NCBI GenBank assembly: GCA_934635045.1 | Contig: CAKTZA010000075.1 | Coordinates: 1 to 14,969 of the forward strand | From: an uncultured Kiritimatiellota bacterium | GTDB lineage: Bacteria > Verrucomicrobiota > Kiritimatiellia > RFP12 > UBA1067 | Length of the DNA stretch: 14,969 bases | Reading direction: 5' to 3' | Part shown: piece after piece, positions 1 through 6,730 of the stretch | Numbering within the stretch: the stretch's first letter is position 1 | Layout: the number at the start of each line of letters is the position of its first letter | Made by a program: the position numbers and the translations under genes | The notes under the pieces: model-generated | What the model saw: only the letters and a program-made list of their open reading frames with translations | Told to the model about the DNA's origin: nothing | Databases searched by the model: none

Positions 1-71
1 CTGCCGTTCGTCCGCGACATGACGTGGTAGTGCGCGTCGCCGTCGGCCTTGATCCTGTTCGTCCTTGCCAT
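1..71 (-). CDS. REP-associated tyrosine (Y1/IS200-like) transposase, N-terminal fragment
   Basis: Only the first 23 codons are inside the window; the gene continues past the left edge. The peptide begins MARTNRIKADGDAHYHVMSR, which matches the usual start of Y1-type transposases of the RAYT family: a short basic lead, then the first beta strand with the YHVMSR signature. Members of this family are single-strand DNA nucleases that mobilise or maintain short palindromic REP elements. The HUH motif and catalytic tyrosine lie outside the window, so activity cannot be judged. An AAAGGAGAG ribosome-binding site (79-87) sits about 7 nt before the ATG and supports this start. Its upstream flank (218-443) carries several GGGGTCTGTCCCC palindromes, the arrangement expected for a RAYT and its REPs. 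The family call rests on a short fragment plus this context. Confidence 0.72.
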   Translation of the reverse strand, partial: MARTNRIKADGDAHYHVMSRTNG

Positions 72-148
72 GTTCTGACTCTCCTTTACCGCCGGACGGC
101 CCATCCGCCCGGACGGGAGAGAGTATGGCATATTTTCGCGGAAGAAGC

Positions 149-187
149 CTTAAGAATACCTTAAGACTTGGCTTAAGATTTCTTAAG
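149..187. repeat. Four phased CTTAAG palindromes
   Basis: The self-complementary hexamer CTTAAG occurs at 149-154, 160-165, 172-177 and 182-187, giving start-to-start spacings of 11, 12 and 10 bp, about one helical turn each. The stretch is AT-rich in a GC-rich background and begins about 78 bp upstream of the transposase start codon. Phased palindromes on one face of the helix suggest cooperative protein binding, such as an operator, but a decayed short tandem repeat would look the same. No regulator can be named. Confidence 0.5.
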
Positions 188-217
188 GTTGCGGCGCGGA
201 CACCAGGATCGGACGCC

Positions 218-443
218 AGGGCCTGGCCCCACATCTGGCGGGGTCTGTCCCCACGGAGGATGCGCAAAAGTGCGCAGAAACCGACAGACATGGAACGTTT
301 CCGAGCAGAAGGCGGGGGTCTGTCCCCATGAAGTCACCATGAGAGCAAACGGGCGAACGCCACGATGCACGGGGCCTGTCCCCAGACATCGTATGTCCCC
401 AGACATCGTAGACAGCGGCCCCAGATATCGGGGGTCTGTCCCC
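218..443. repeat. Cluster of REP-like palindromes (GGGGTCTGTCCCC units)
   Basis: A 13-nt imperfect palindrome with GGGG/CCCC arms and a TCTGT centre occurs at 240-252, 315-327 and 431-443. A variant with CCTGT in the centre is at 371-383, and a more degenerate unit (AGGGCCTGGCCCC) at 218-230. All have the same orientation, spaced about 22, 75, 56 and 60 bp apart. Most are followed by A then C, T or G. They fill the non-coding gap between the transposase (1-71) and the 3' end of the DUF5107 gene (466). Short hairpin repeats clustered beside a Y1 transposase are the hallmark of REP/RAYT loci. Open frames across this stretch on both strands look like chance. Confidence 0.7.
377..410. repeat. Perfect 17-bp tandem duplication
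   Basis: The 17-mer TGTCCCCAGACATCGTA occurs twice back to back (377-393 and 394-410) with no mismatch. It consists of the right half of a REP-like unit plus 10 bp of flank. The exact identity suggests a recent slippage or replication event in the cluster. Confidence 0.8.
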
Positions 444-465
444 ACAAGTCGGGGGATTATCGAGG

Positions 466-3075
466 CTACTCTTCCGCCAGCTCTCGCAGGGATTCGGACC
501 AGTCGGACAGGGGGTTGCGTTGGGACTGCCCCGGACGGAAGTCAAGTTCGTACGGCTTGCCGACGCCGAGATGCTCGGGATACGACAGGGCCTTGCGGAC
601 GGCGGCGCGCGCCGCCGCGCGGTCGCCCTTTGCCAGCGCCTCCTCGGCCAGCGCGCGTCCCGCGTCAATCCACGCGGACGACGCATTGTCGCCATGTTCG
701 GACGGGAGGAACGTGTTCGTCTCCAGAAACGTGATGGCCTCCCGATAGCGGCGATCACCGACAAGCGCGTTCGCGTAGGCGATCTTGATCTTGTTCGCGC
801 CCGTGGCGAGCTGCGGCTTCAGCACCTTCAGCGCCGCCGCGAAGTCCTTCCGCTCGGCCAAGAGCCGTCCGAGAGCCAGGCCCGCACGCCAGCCGCCGCC
901 CAGTTTGAGGGCGCGGTTGAGGTCACGCTCCGCCGCATCGCCATCGACAAGGCCCGCGCGATAGAGGTAGAACGTCGAGTCATCCGGCACCTCGCCGAGT
1001 CCGCACAGGATCGTCTTCGCCTCGGCATCGCGGCAAAGCCCCGCCAGCAGCACCGCCTTCAGGTAGGCGAACTTCCACGAGGCGTTTTCGGACACCGCCC
1101 AGTCCAGGGCCGGCAGCGTCTCGCGCCGGAACGGCAACGCAAAGGCGGTCGTGCCGGCCGCCGCCCGATCCAGCCGCGCCCGCGCCGCCGCCCCCTGTCC
1201 GAGACGGAACAGCACGTACGCCTCGCGAATCGCCCCAATCATCGTCCGCTCGGCCGCGCGCGCAAAGAACGCCGCCGCATCCTCCCCCTGCCCCGCCGCC
1301 TCGTACCACGTCCCGATCTCCATGTACGTCTCCTGCGGCAGCTCGTTGCGCACGAAGCCGTCAAACGGCTCGCTCGTCGGTTCGGCCCTGTTCAGCTCGT
1401 AGCGCGCCGCGTGGAACAGCGGCCAAGCCGCCAGCGTCTCACGCGCGATACGGCCCGCCGCCGCATGATCGCCACGCCGCCGCGCCGCCACCATCTGCAC
1501 AAGCCGAGCCTCCGGATTGCGGCGGTCAGCGTCCAGCACCTTCTCGGCCATCGTCTCGGCCACGGCCCAGTTGCCCTCCGCCAGCTCGATCTTCGCGACC
1601 GCCGCAAACGCCGCCGCCCGCCACTGCGGCGCGTACGCCGCCAGCCCGAACCGCTCCTTTGCGGCGTACAGCCGACCTTCGGCCCAGCAGGCGAGTCCGT
1701 CGGCGTAGTTCGCCTCGGCGTCATACGTGTTGACCGCCAGCGCACGTTCGGCAAAGGCGCGCGCACGGGCATATTCGCCATGCCGCGCCGCGAGCGACGC
1801 GAGAAGCGACAGGGCCGGCGCATAGTTCGCGTCCTTCTCCACGGCCGCGAGCAGATCCTTTTCGGCCGCGCGATCCATCTTCTGGCGAAGCCGCTGCTCG
1901 CCGCGCAGGCAGAGACCATAGGGCGACGTCCAGTCGAAGTCCTTCGGGGCCTTCAGCGGACGCGGTGCAGCGTTTCCGGATGACTGCCAGGCCGCGTCGA
2001 AGAGCGCACGGTCGCGCACGACGCGCCATTCCTCCTCAAAGGCGTCCGTCGTGCCGGCGGCGAACGTCGGGTGCTTGAACGGCGTCAGGTAGGAGCTGTC
2101 GGACGGCTGGTTGAAGACGCGCCCGGACTGAAGTTCGGTGTACTGCCCGTCCTCGTCCGTCAGCAGGTCTTCCCAGATTCCGCCGTTGCGGGACAGCGGC
2201 CAGAGCCAGACCTTGCGCCCGTACTTCTGGGTCACGTGCGCGAGATGCGCCGAGCCGAACTTCGCCTCCGGCCACCAGATGCCGTAGATGCCGCTGTCGC
2301 CCCCGACGATGTGCTCGCTCTTCGCGCCGCCGAACGCATTGCCCGCGAAGACGTGGAGGTCATGCCCCTCCGGGTCGATTGGCCAATCGTGCGGCAGCCC
2401 CCCGTGGCCGATGTAGGCTGTGCCGGGAAACTCGAAGCTCGGATTGCCGCGCACGGAATAGGCGGCATTCATCCACTGGTAGTAGGGCATCGGAAAACCC
2501 GAACCGTTATACCATTGCGTACGGGTCAGGAAGCCCTCGGCCTCGGCCGGCAGGCAGATCTCGACCTGCCACGTCGTGCGCGTGACGAGTTCCGTCTCGG
2601 AAACGAAGCAGCTGACGCTGCCGTCGGCGTTCGTGCGCGTCACGTACGAGACGGGCGTCGCCGTCCACGGGCCGTGGCCGATGATGCCGAAATTGAACTC
2701 GATGCCGCCCGAACACCAGGGTCCGCGCTGCGAGATGTTGCGGAACTTGACGACATGGTTGTAGTAGACGAATTCGCGCCCTGTCACCTTGTCGACCGCC
2801 CCCCAGACCTTGCCGCCGATTTCGGGGAAGACCGTGACCTTCACCTTGTCGTTTTCGAGGATGACCGCCTTCCACGTGCGCATTTCGGGCACATCCGTCG
2901 TGCCGTCGAAGAAGAAATACGGATACCGCGTCTGCCCCGTCGCCGGCACGGGATCGGGATCCGAAAACGGATACGTCTTCATTTCCAGCGCCATCTCATA
3001 GACCTGCGCCGCGCCAAAGGCCGAAACGCCGACAAGCCCCCAAAGGCCCACGGCCGCAATTATGTGCTTTTTCAT
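466..3075 (-). CDS. Secreted DUF5107 domain protein with C-terminal TPR repeats
   Basis: A protein of 869 aa. The start at 3075 (MKKHIIAAVG) is preferred over an upstream in-frame ATG at 3165, because it gives a clean signal peptide (residues 1 to about 22, ending AFGA) and has a GGAG element about 9 nt upstream. Residues about 35-345 match the DUF5107 family, rich in aromatic and glycine motifs such as FPEIGGKVWG, GGIEFNFGIIGHGPW and RNGGIWEDLLTDEDGQY. This family is thought to have a galactose-mutarotase-like beta-sandwich. Residues about 380-850 are alanine-rich helical pairs typical of tetratricopeptide repeats, a protein-protein interaction scaffold. The gene follows rnhC by 64 bp and galM further upstream, so it may share their transcript. 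The exact substrate is unknown; an extracytoplasmic role in sugar or glycan handling is inferred. No terminator is visible after it, only the REP cluster. Confidence 0.85.
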   Translation of the reverse strand: MKKHIIAAVGLWGLVGVSAFGAAQVYEMALEMKTYPFSDPDPVPATGQTRYPYFFFDGTTDVPEMRTWKAVILENDKVKVTVFPEIGGKVWGAVDKVTGREFVYYNHVVKFRNISQRGPWCSGGIEFNFGIIGHGPWTATPVSYVTRTNADGSVSCFVSETELVTRTTWQVEICLPAEAEGFLTRTQWYNGSGFPMPYYQWMNAAYSVRGNPSFEFPGTAYIGHGGLPHDWPIDPEGHDLHVFAGNAFGGAKSEHIVGGDSGIYGIWWPEAKFGSAHLAHVTQKYGRKVWLWPLSRNGGIWEDLLTDEDGQYTELQSGRVFNQPSDSSYLTPFKHPTFAAGTTDAFEEEWRVVRDRALFDAAWQSSGNAAPRPLKAPKDFDWTSPYGLCLRGEQRLRQKMDRAAEKDLLAAVEKDANYAPALSLLASLAARHGEYARARAFAERALAVNTYDAEANYADGLACWAEGRLYAAKERFGLAAYAPQWRAAAFAAVAKIELAEGNWAVAETMAEKVLDADRRNPEARLVQMVAARRRGDHAAAGRIARETLAAWPLFHAARYELNRAEPTSEPFDGFVRNELPQETYMEIGTWYEAAGQGEDAAAFFARAAERTMIGAIREAYVLFRLGQGAAARARLDRAAAGTTAFALPFRRETLPALDWAVSENASWKFAYLKAVLLAGLCRDAEAKTILCGLGEVPDDSTFYLYRAGLVDGDAAERDLNRALKLGGGWRAGLALGRLLAERKDFAAALKVLKPQLATGANKIKIAYANALVGDRRYREAITFLETNTFLPSEHGDNASSAWIDAGRALAEEALAKGDRAAARAAVRKALSYPEHLGVGKPYELDFRPGQSQRNPLSDWSESLRELAEE

Positions 3076-3139
3076 TGTCGAACTCCGATTCATAAGACAA
3101 ATGGCTGACCAGAACGCATCATTTTCTCCCGGCAACTGA

Positions 3140-4219
3140 TTACGCGCGACTCGCGCGCCCAACATTCAGCACGCGCGACGTGACCTGCCCTTCGGGCGGG
3201 AGGTCGGCGCGGGAGCGCCCGCACGCCGCGAGCACCTTGTCCGTCGTCTGGAAGTGCGCCTTGCAGTGGTTCATGAGCCACGTCGGCCCGTGCGCGCGCA
3301 CCATCTCCTCGGCGAGGCTGCGGACGCGCGGATCGGAAGACCCCATCGGGATCTTCGGCGCGGCGGCTTTCGCGTCGCCGTCCGCCGCCGTAGGCGCCGC
3401 GCCGCCGAACACCTCGGCCGTCATCTTCTGGATGTCGCGGATGAAGAGCTCGCGTGCGATGACGGACGCCGCCGCGACGGCAATGTCGCTTTCGGCCTTG
3501 TGCCGCTGCTCGACCGTCGCCTTCTTGCCGCGCTCCTTCAGCGCGCGGCGGATCGTCGTCTCGGTCGGCGCGAACTGGTCGACGACGACGCGCGTGCAGC
3601 CCGCGCGCTTCGTCAGCAGCTCCTCGATGGCCGTGCCGTGCGCCCATGCGAGCATGCGGTTGATGTTCTGGATCTTCGCGTAGAGCCGATTGTAGGCGGC
3701 AGGGCCGAGCTTCACGACCGCATAGCCGTCCGGCCCAAGCAGGCTGCGCAACGCCGCGCCGACCGTCAGCACCGCCTTGTCCGTCATCTGCTTGCAGTCC
3801 TTGACGCCAAGGCGGATCATCTCGTCCGACAGCCGCTCGTCCGTATACGCGCAGCAGACGACGAGCGGGCCGAAGTAGTCGCCCTTGCCCGACTCGTCGC
3901 TGCCCGCATGGGCGGAGAAAAGCTCCGGCGACAGCACCTTCTCGTAGCCGAGCGAGACGGGCACGACGCCCTTCGGCTCCAGCTGGAACTCGACGAAGTC
4001 CTGCGCGCCGGAGCCTTGCACGCAGAGCTTGCGCTTGCCGTGCTTCTCCTTCTCGTAGAGCGTCGCGTTGAACTTCTCGCCCTCAATGGAGTAGAGCGAA
4101 TAGGGAACTTCGCGCCTGCGGTAGTTCCCCGTCACGAAAATGCCGAGCAGGATCTCCTGCTGGTCGTTCGTGAGCTCGAACGTGAAGCACGTCTTCTTCT
4201 GGGGCGCGTCGTCCGTCAC
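3140..4219 (-). CDS. rnhC: Ribonuclease HIII
   Basis: This 359-aa enzyme should cut the RNA strand of RNA-DNA hybrids in the cytoplasm. Residues 1 to about 95 form the TBP-like N-terminal substrate-binding domain that separates RNase HIII from HII. The catalytic type 2 RNase H domain starts with GSDESGKGDYFGPLV, giving catalytic D108 and E109. The other carboxylates are D214 in VVVDQF and D245 in KAESDIAVAAASVIAR, so the DEDD set is complete. A short Ala-rich insertion (about residues 273-289) precedes the conserved GSSDPRV segment. The start is a GTG, 7 bp after the galM stop, which suggests translational coupling; there is no strong ribosome-binding site and no internal ATG before the catalytic motif. 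RNase HIII in place of, or beside, HII is common in Firmicutes, Chlamydiae and other PVC bacteria. Confidence 0.93.
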   Translation of the reverse strand: MTDDAPQKKTCFTFELTNDQQEILLGIFVTGNYRRREVPYSLYSIEGEKFNATLYEKEKHGKRKLCVQGSGAQDFVEFQLEPKGVVPVSLGYEKVLSPELFSAHAGSDESGKGDYFGPLVVCCAYTDERLSDEMIRLGVKDCKQMTDKAVLTVGAALRSLLGPDGYAVVKLGPAAYNRLYAKIQNINRMLAWAHGTAIEELLTKRAGCTRVVVDQFAPTETTIRRALKERGKKATVEQRHKAESDIAVAAASVIARELFIRDIQKMTAEVFGGAAPTAADGDAKAAAPKIPMGSSDPRVRSLAEEMVRAHGPTWLMNHCKAHFQTTDKVLAACGRSRADLPPEGQVTSRVLNVGRASRA

Positions 4220-4226
4220 GTGTCGG

Positions 4227-5330
4227 TCACTTCGCCGAGAAGCGGAATTCGGTCGTGGACGAGTAGACCTCGCCGGGCTTCACGAAGACGCTCGGCCACT
4301 TCGGCTTGTTGGGCGAGTCGGGCGCGTGCTGGGTCTCCAGCGCGCAGCCACAGCGGAACGAGAGATGCTCGCCGCCCTTCGCCGTCTGGTCGTAGGACGC
4401 CCAGTTCGCCGTGTAGACCTGAATGCACGGCTCGGTCGTCCAGACCGAGACCTGCCGCCCGTTCAGCGGACACGACAGCTCCGCCGCGAGGTTGAGCCGC
4501 TTCGACTTCTTCTTCGTCGCCATCTCGCCGCGATCGAGAATCCAGCAATGGTCATAGCCCTTGCCGATCTCCAGGTCGCGGTCAGGCGCGTTGATCCGCG
4601 CACCGATGCGCATGCCCTTCGTGAAGTCAAACGGCGTGCCCTTGACGGGCTTGATCTTCCCGGTCGGGATCTGACCGAGGTCGGTCGGCAGGTAGTTCTT
4701 CGCGGGGATGCGGAGGATGTGATCCTCAATCGAGCCGCCGGCCTCGCCCTTGAAGTTGAAGTAGACGTGCTGCGTCATGTTGATGGGCGTCAGCGCGTCC
4801 GTCTCAGCCTCGTAGTCGACGCGCCAGACGTTCTTCTCCGTCAGCGTGTACGTGACCTTCGCCGTGACGCGGCCGGGGAAGCCCTCGTCGCCGTCGGGCG
4901 AGACGTGCGTGAAGACGATGCCGACATCCGTCTCCGTCACGAACGGCTCGGCCTGCCAGACGTAGGCGTTCCAGCCGCGCGCGCCGCCATGCAGGTTGCA
5001 GCCGATGCCGCCCGGCGCATTGTTGAGCGCGGGCAGACGGTAGGTGTGCCCGTCCATCTTGAAGATGCCGTCCGCAATGCGGTTGCCGTAGCGGCCGATG
5101 ATGCAGCCCCAGTAGGGGTCGCCGCCGTCCCACCCCGCCGGGGAATCGAACCCGACGACGACGTCCTGCAGCTTGCCGCGCTTGTCGGGGGTGAAGAGCT
5201 TCACGATCTTGCCGCCGTAGTCGGAGACCTCCATCACGACGCCACCCGCGCCGCAAAGGGTGAATTTCCTCGCTTTTTCGCCGTACTTCGTCACGCCGAA
5301 AGCTGACACTGAATAGGAAGGCTTTTTCAT
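4227..5330 (-). CDS. galM: Aldose 1-epimerase (galactose mutarotase)
   Basis: About 367 aa from the MKKPSYSVSAFG start; in-frame ATGs at 5345 and 5348 are alternatives, and none has a well-spaced ribosome-binding site. The enzyme interconverts alpha and beta anomers of aldoses such as galactose or glucose. Family landmarks are all present: the GRYGNRI substrate-binding motif, NLHGG with the first catalytic His (H114), MTQHVYFNF with the second (H188), YDHCWIL with the conserved Asp (D260), and LETQHAPDSPN with the catalytic Glu (E332). There is no signal peptide, so it acts in the cytoplasm. It is the first gene of a tight group with rnhC (7-bp gap) and a DUF5107 gene. No convincing promoter was found in the short space after the tRNA-Val terminator upstream. 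Confidence 0.93.
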   Translation of the reverse strand: MKKPSYSVSAFGVTKYGEKARKFTLCGAGGVVMEVSDYGGKIVKLFTPDKRGKLQDVVVGFDSPAGWDGGDPYWGCIIGRYGNRIADGIFKMDGHTYRLPALNNAPGGIGCNLHGGARGWNAYVWQAEPFVTETDVGIVFTHVSPDGDEGFPGRVTAKVTYTLTEKNVWRVDYEAETDALTPINMTQHVYFNFKGEAGGSIEDHILRIPAKNYLPTDLGQIPTGKIKPVKGTPFDFTKGMRIGARINAPDRDLEIGKGYDHCWILDRGEMATKKKSKRLNLAAELSCPLNGRQVSVWTTEPCIQVYTANWASYDQTAKGGEHLSFRCGCALETQHAPDSPNKPKWPSVFVKPGEVYSSTTEFRFSAK

Positions 5331-5381
5331 TAGGCGATATTCCATCATCCTTCGCGCCGCACCTCTACGAACTCGTCCGTC

Positions 5382-5413
5382 AAAAAAGAACCCCTGCGGC
5401 GCGCAACGGGCTC
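5382..5413 (-). terminator. Rho-independent terminator after tRNA-Val(GAC)
   Basis: Read on the minus strand, GAGCCC pairs with GGGTTC (one G-U) and an inner TGCG pairs with CGCA around a CGC loop. Six T residues follow directly. It begins 16 bp past the tRNA 3' end and should end the tRNA transcript before galM. Confidence 0.75.
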
Positions 5414-5428
5414 TCGGACTTTGAGACT

Positions 5429-5505
5429 TGGTGGGCTATAGTGGATTCGAACCACTGACCTCTTCCATGTCAAGGAAGCGCTCTAACCAACTGAGCTAAT
5501 AGCCC
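5429..5505 (-). tRNA. tRNA-Val (anticodon GAC)
   Basis: The minus strand folds as a full cloverleaf. The acceptor GGGCTAT pairs with ATAGCCC and is followed by discriminator A. The D arm contains AGCTCAGTTGGTTAGAGC. The anticodon arm is CTTCC-TTGACAT-GGAAG with anticodon GAC, and the T arm is GTGG-TTCGAAT-CCAC. The template appears to encode the 3' CCA (5429-5431), so the mature end may not need full CCA addition. It decodes GUC and GUU valine codons. It has its own promoter and terminator. Confidence 0.96.
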
Positions 5506-5517
5506 TTATTGGCGTGT

Positions 5518-5547
5518 AGTATATCAAAAACCCCCTCGCTTGCGCAA
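5518..5547 (-). promoter_or_regulatory. Promoter of tRNA-Val(GAC), embedded in a terminator
   Basis: On the minus strand a -10 box TATACT (5518-5523) lies 18 bp after a -35-like TTGCGC (5542-5547). The tRNA 5' end is 13 bp past the -10. The spacer ends in TTTTTGA, as in the tRNA-Val(CAC) promoter at 14648-14677, which has the same TATACT and an 18-bp spacer. The -35 element falls inside the hairpin that terminates the DUF4340 operon. Confidence 0.65.
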
Positions 5548-5556
5548 GGGGGTCTT
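5526..5556 (-). terminator. Rho-independent terminator after the Gld-type operon
   Basis: The arms ACCCCCT (5530-5536) and AGGGGGT (5547-5553) form a 7-bp stem. On the minus strand it is followed by five T residues (5526-5530). It lies 34 bp after the DUF4340 stop codon. The plus-strand reading also ends in CTTTTG, so it might work in both directions. Confidence 0.8.
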
Positions 5557-5589
5557 TTGAAAAAAAATCCGATGCCGTGCGGGCAGCGA

Positions 5590-6579
5590 TCATTTCGCGG
5601 CCTCATCGGTCTTTTTCTCTTCCTTCTTCGGCTCTTCCTTGGCCTTGACGAGATCCTTGCGGGTCTTCATCATGTTCTCGGCCGCGTAGGAGGAGATCGT
5701 GTAGACCCACTTGCCGTCGTCGAGCTTGAAGTAGCGGTCGGTGCCGTCCTTCACCTTGTTGCCGACCGTGGCGACGCGGTTGACCGTGTTCGAGCCCTCC
5801 TTCACCGTGACCGTGTAGACGAAGCCCGTCGCGAAGCCGAGTTCGGCCTCCGTGAGCTTCGGGTCGGCAATCGCGTTGAAGTCGAGGTACGAGAGCGCCG
5901 AGTCGAGCGAGTAGGTCTTGGACGTGTCGAGCTCTTCCTTGTCCGTCAGGCCCTTCAGCGTCCACACGCTGTTCGTGCCCTTCGTCAGCTCCACGACCTC
6001 GTCGCCGTGCGCGTACTTGACCGCCTGCACGTCCGAGGACGGGATCGAGGCGATGCGCGTGTTGCACCACTGCCGAACCTCGCCGTCGAAGGCGTCGAGC
6101 GTGTCCTTGACGAGCACCGTCTCGCCGTCGAAGGCGACATAGCGTCCGTCCGGGTAGCCGCCGCCGTACATCGCCGCCTGCCCCGTGGCCTTCTTCGTGT
6201 GCTTGTCGCCGAGCGTGAGCGTCGCGAGCGCCTTGCCGGAGGCGTCCTTGAGCGCGACCTGGCTTTCGGCACCGAGCTTGCGGCCATGCGCGACCTGGCC
6301 GACCTTGAGCTCGGCGAGCTTCATCAGGTTCTCGGCGATCTTCTCGCGGTCGGCCGGGTAGCCGTGCAGCGACTCGACCTTCCAGCCGTCCGCCGAGGCG
6401 GCCAGCGTCAGCTTGTCGCCGATCTCGACGCGGGCGACGTCCGCGACGCGGAGGCCGGGAAGGATCGCCTTCCCGTTCAGCTTCGCCGCCGCCGGACGCG
6501 AGCCGCGCTGCAGGAAATACGCCGCGCCGCCGAGGACGACGGCCACGCCGAGGAGTGTCATGAGAGATTTCGTATTCAT
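5590..6579 (-). CDS. DUF4340 membrane-anchored protein
   Basis: A 329-aa protein starting at MNTKSLMTLLGVAVV. Residues about 5-23 form one transmembrane anchor, and the rest should be periplasmic. It resembles the DUF4340 family, which is regularly encoded beside GldG-type ABC transporter genes: repeated beta-rich modules, segments such as DGWKVESLHGYPADREKIAENLMKL... and a central VRQWCNTRIASIPSSDVQAV region. The C-terminal end is a charged Lys/Glu-rich tail. The in-frame ATG at 6666 is less likely, because its extra 29 residues are encoded by low-complexity repeat DNA and lack a signal peptide. No Shine-Dalgarno is visible; a heptamer array (6564-6598) spans the start codon. It is the last gene of the ABC operon. 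Its role is unknown; a structural or regulatory partner of the GldG protein is inferred. Confidence 0.82.
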   Translation of the reverse strand: MNTKSLMTLLGVAVVLGGAAYFLQRGSRPAAAKLNGKAILPGLRVADVARVEIGDKLTLAASADGWKVESLHGYPADREKIAENLMKLAELKVGQVAHGRKLGAESQVALKDASGKALATLTLGDKHTKKATGQAAMYGGGYPDGRYVAFDGETVLVKDTLDAFDGEVRQWCNTRIASIPSSDVQAVKYAHGDEVVELTKGTNSVWTLKGLTDKEELDTSKTYSLDSALSYLDFNAIADPKLTEAELGFATGFVYTVTVKEGSNTVNRVATVGNKVKDGTDRYFKLDDGKWVYTISSYAAENMMKTRKDLVKAKEEPKKEEKKTDEAAK

Positions 6580-6598
6580 GATTTCAGATTTAAGATTT
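6564..6598 (-). repeat. AAATCTN heptamer array across the DUF4340 start codon
   Basis: On the minus strand five 7-nt units run in register: AAATCTT, AAATCTG, AAATCAT, GAATACG, AAATCTC. The ATG (6577-6579) begins in the third unit and ends in the fourth. The array is AT-rich in a GC-rich surround, and looser related sequence extends upstream to about 6620. Confidence 0.6.
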
Positions 6599-6623
6599 CG
6601 ATTGCTGACTTGATTTTGATTGC

Positions 6624-6651
6624 CGGACTTGAGGGACTTGGGGGACGCGAG
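6624..6651. repeat. 9-nt triplicate element, intergenic copy
   Basis: Three 9-nt units follow one another on the plus strand: GGACTTGAG, GGACTTGGG, GGACGCGAG. The 28-nt stretch matches 11713-11740, inside the glycosyltransferase gene, at 23 of 28 positions with no gap. It lies in the 151-bp gap between the fused permease/GldG gene and the DUF4340 gene. Confidence 0.6.
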
Positions 6652-6730
6652 CGACAAGAGGCCCAATCGTCGTTCATGGTCGTTTCAGGCCCTTGCGCTC
6701 GTGCCGCCCGTGTCTCTCACGCCCGCGTCA

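Noticed and set aside
218..443. Possible CRISPR array
   Set aside because: The units are only 13 nt, the gaps vary from about 9 to 62 bp, and no cas gene is near. The REP/RAYT explanation fits better.
189..748. Overlapping small open frames on both strands through the REP cluster
   Set aside because: They cross palindromic repeats, have no ribosome-binding sites and partly overlap the DUF5107 gene 3' end.
520..1983. 487-codon open frame on the plus strand
   Set aside because: It is antisense to the DUF5107/TPR gene. The product is Arg-rich with no domain, as expected from third-position GC bias.
3076..3165. Longer N-terminus for the DUF5107 protein (start at 3165)
   Set aside because: It would overlap the rnhC end and place 30 polar residues before an obvious signal peptide.
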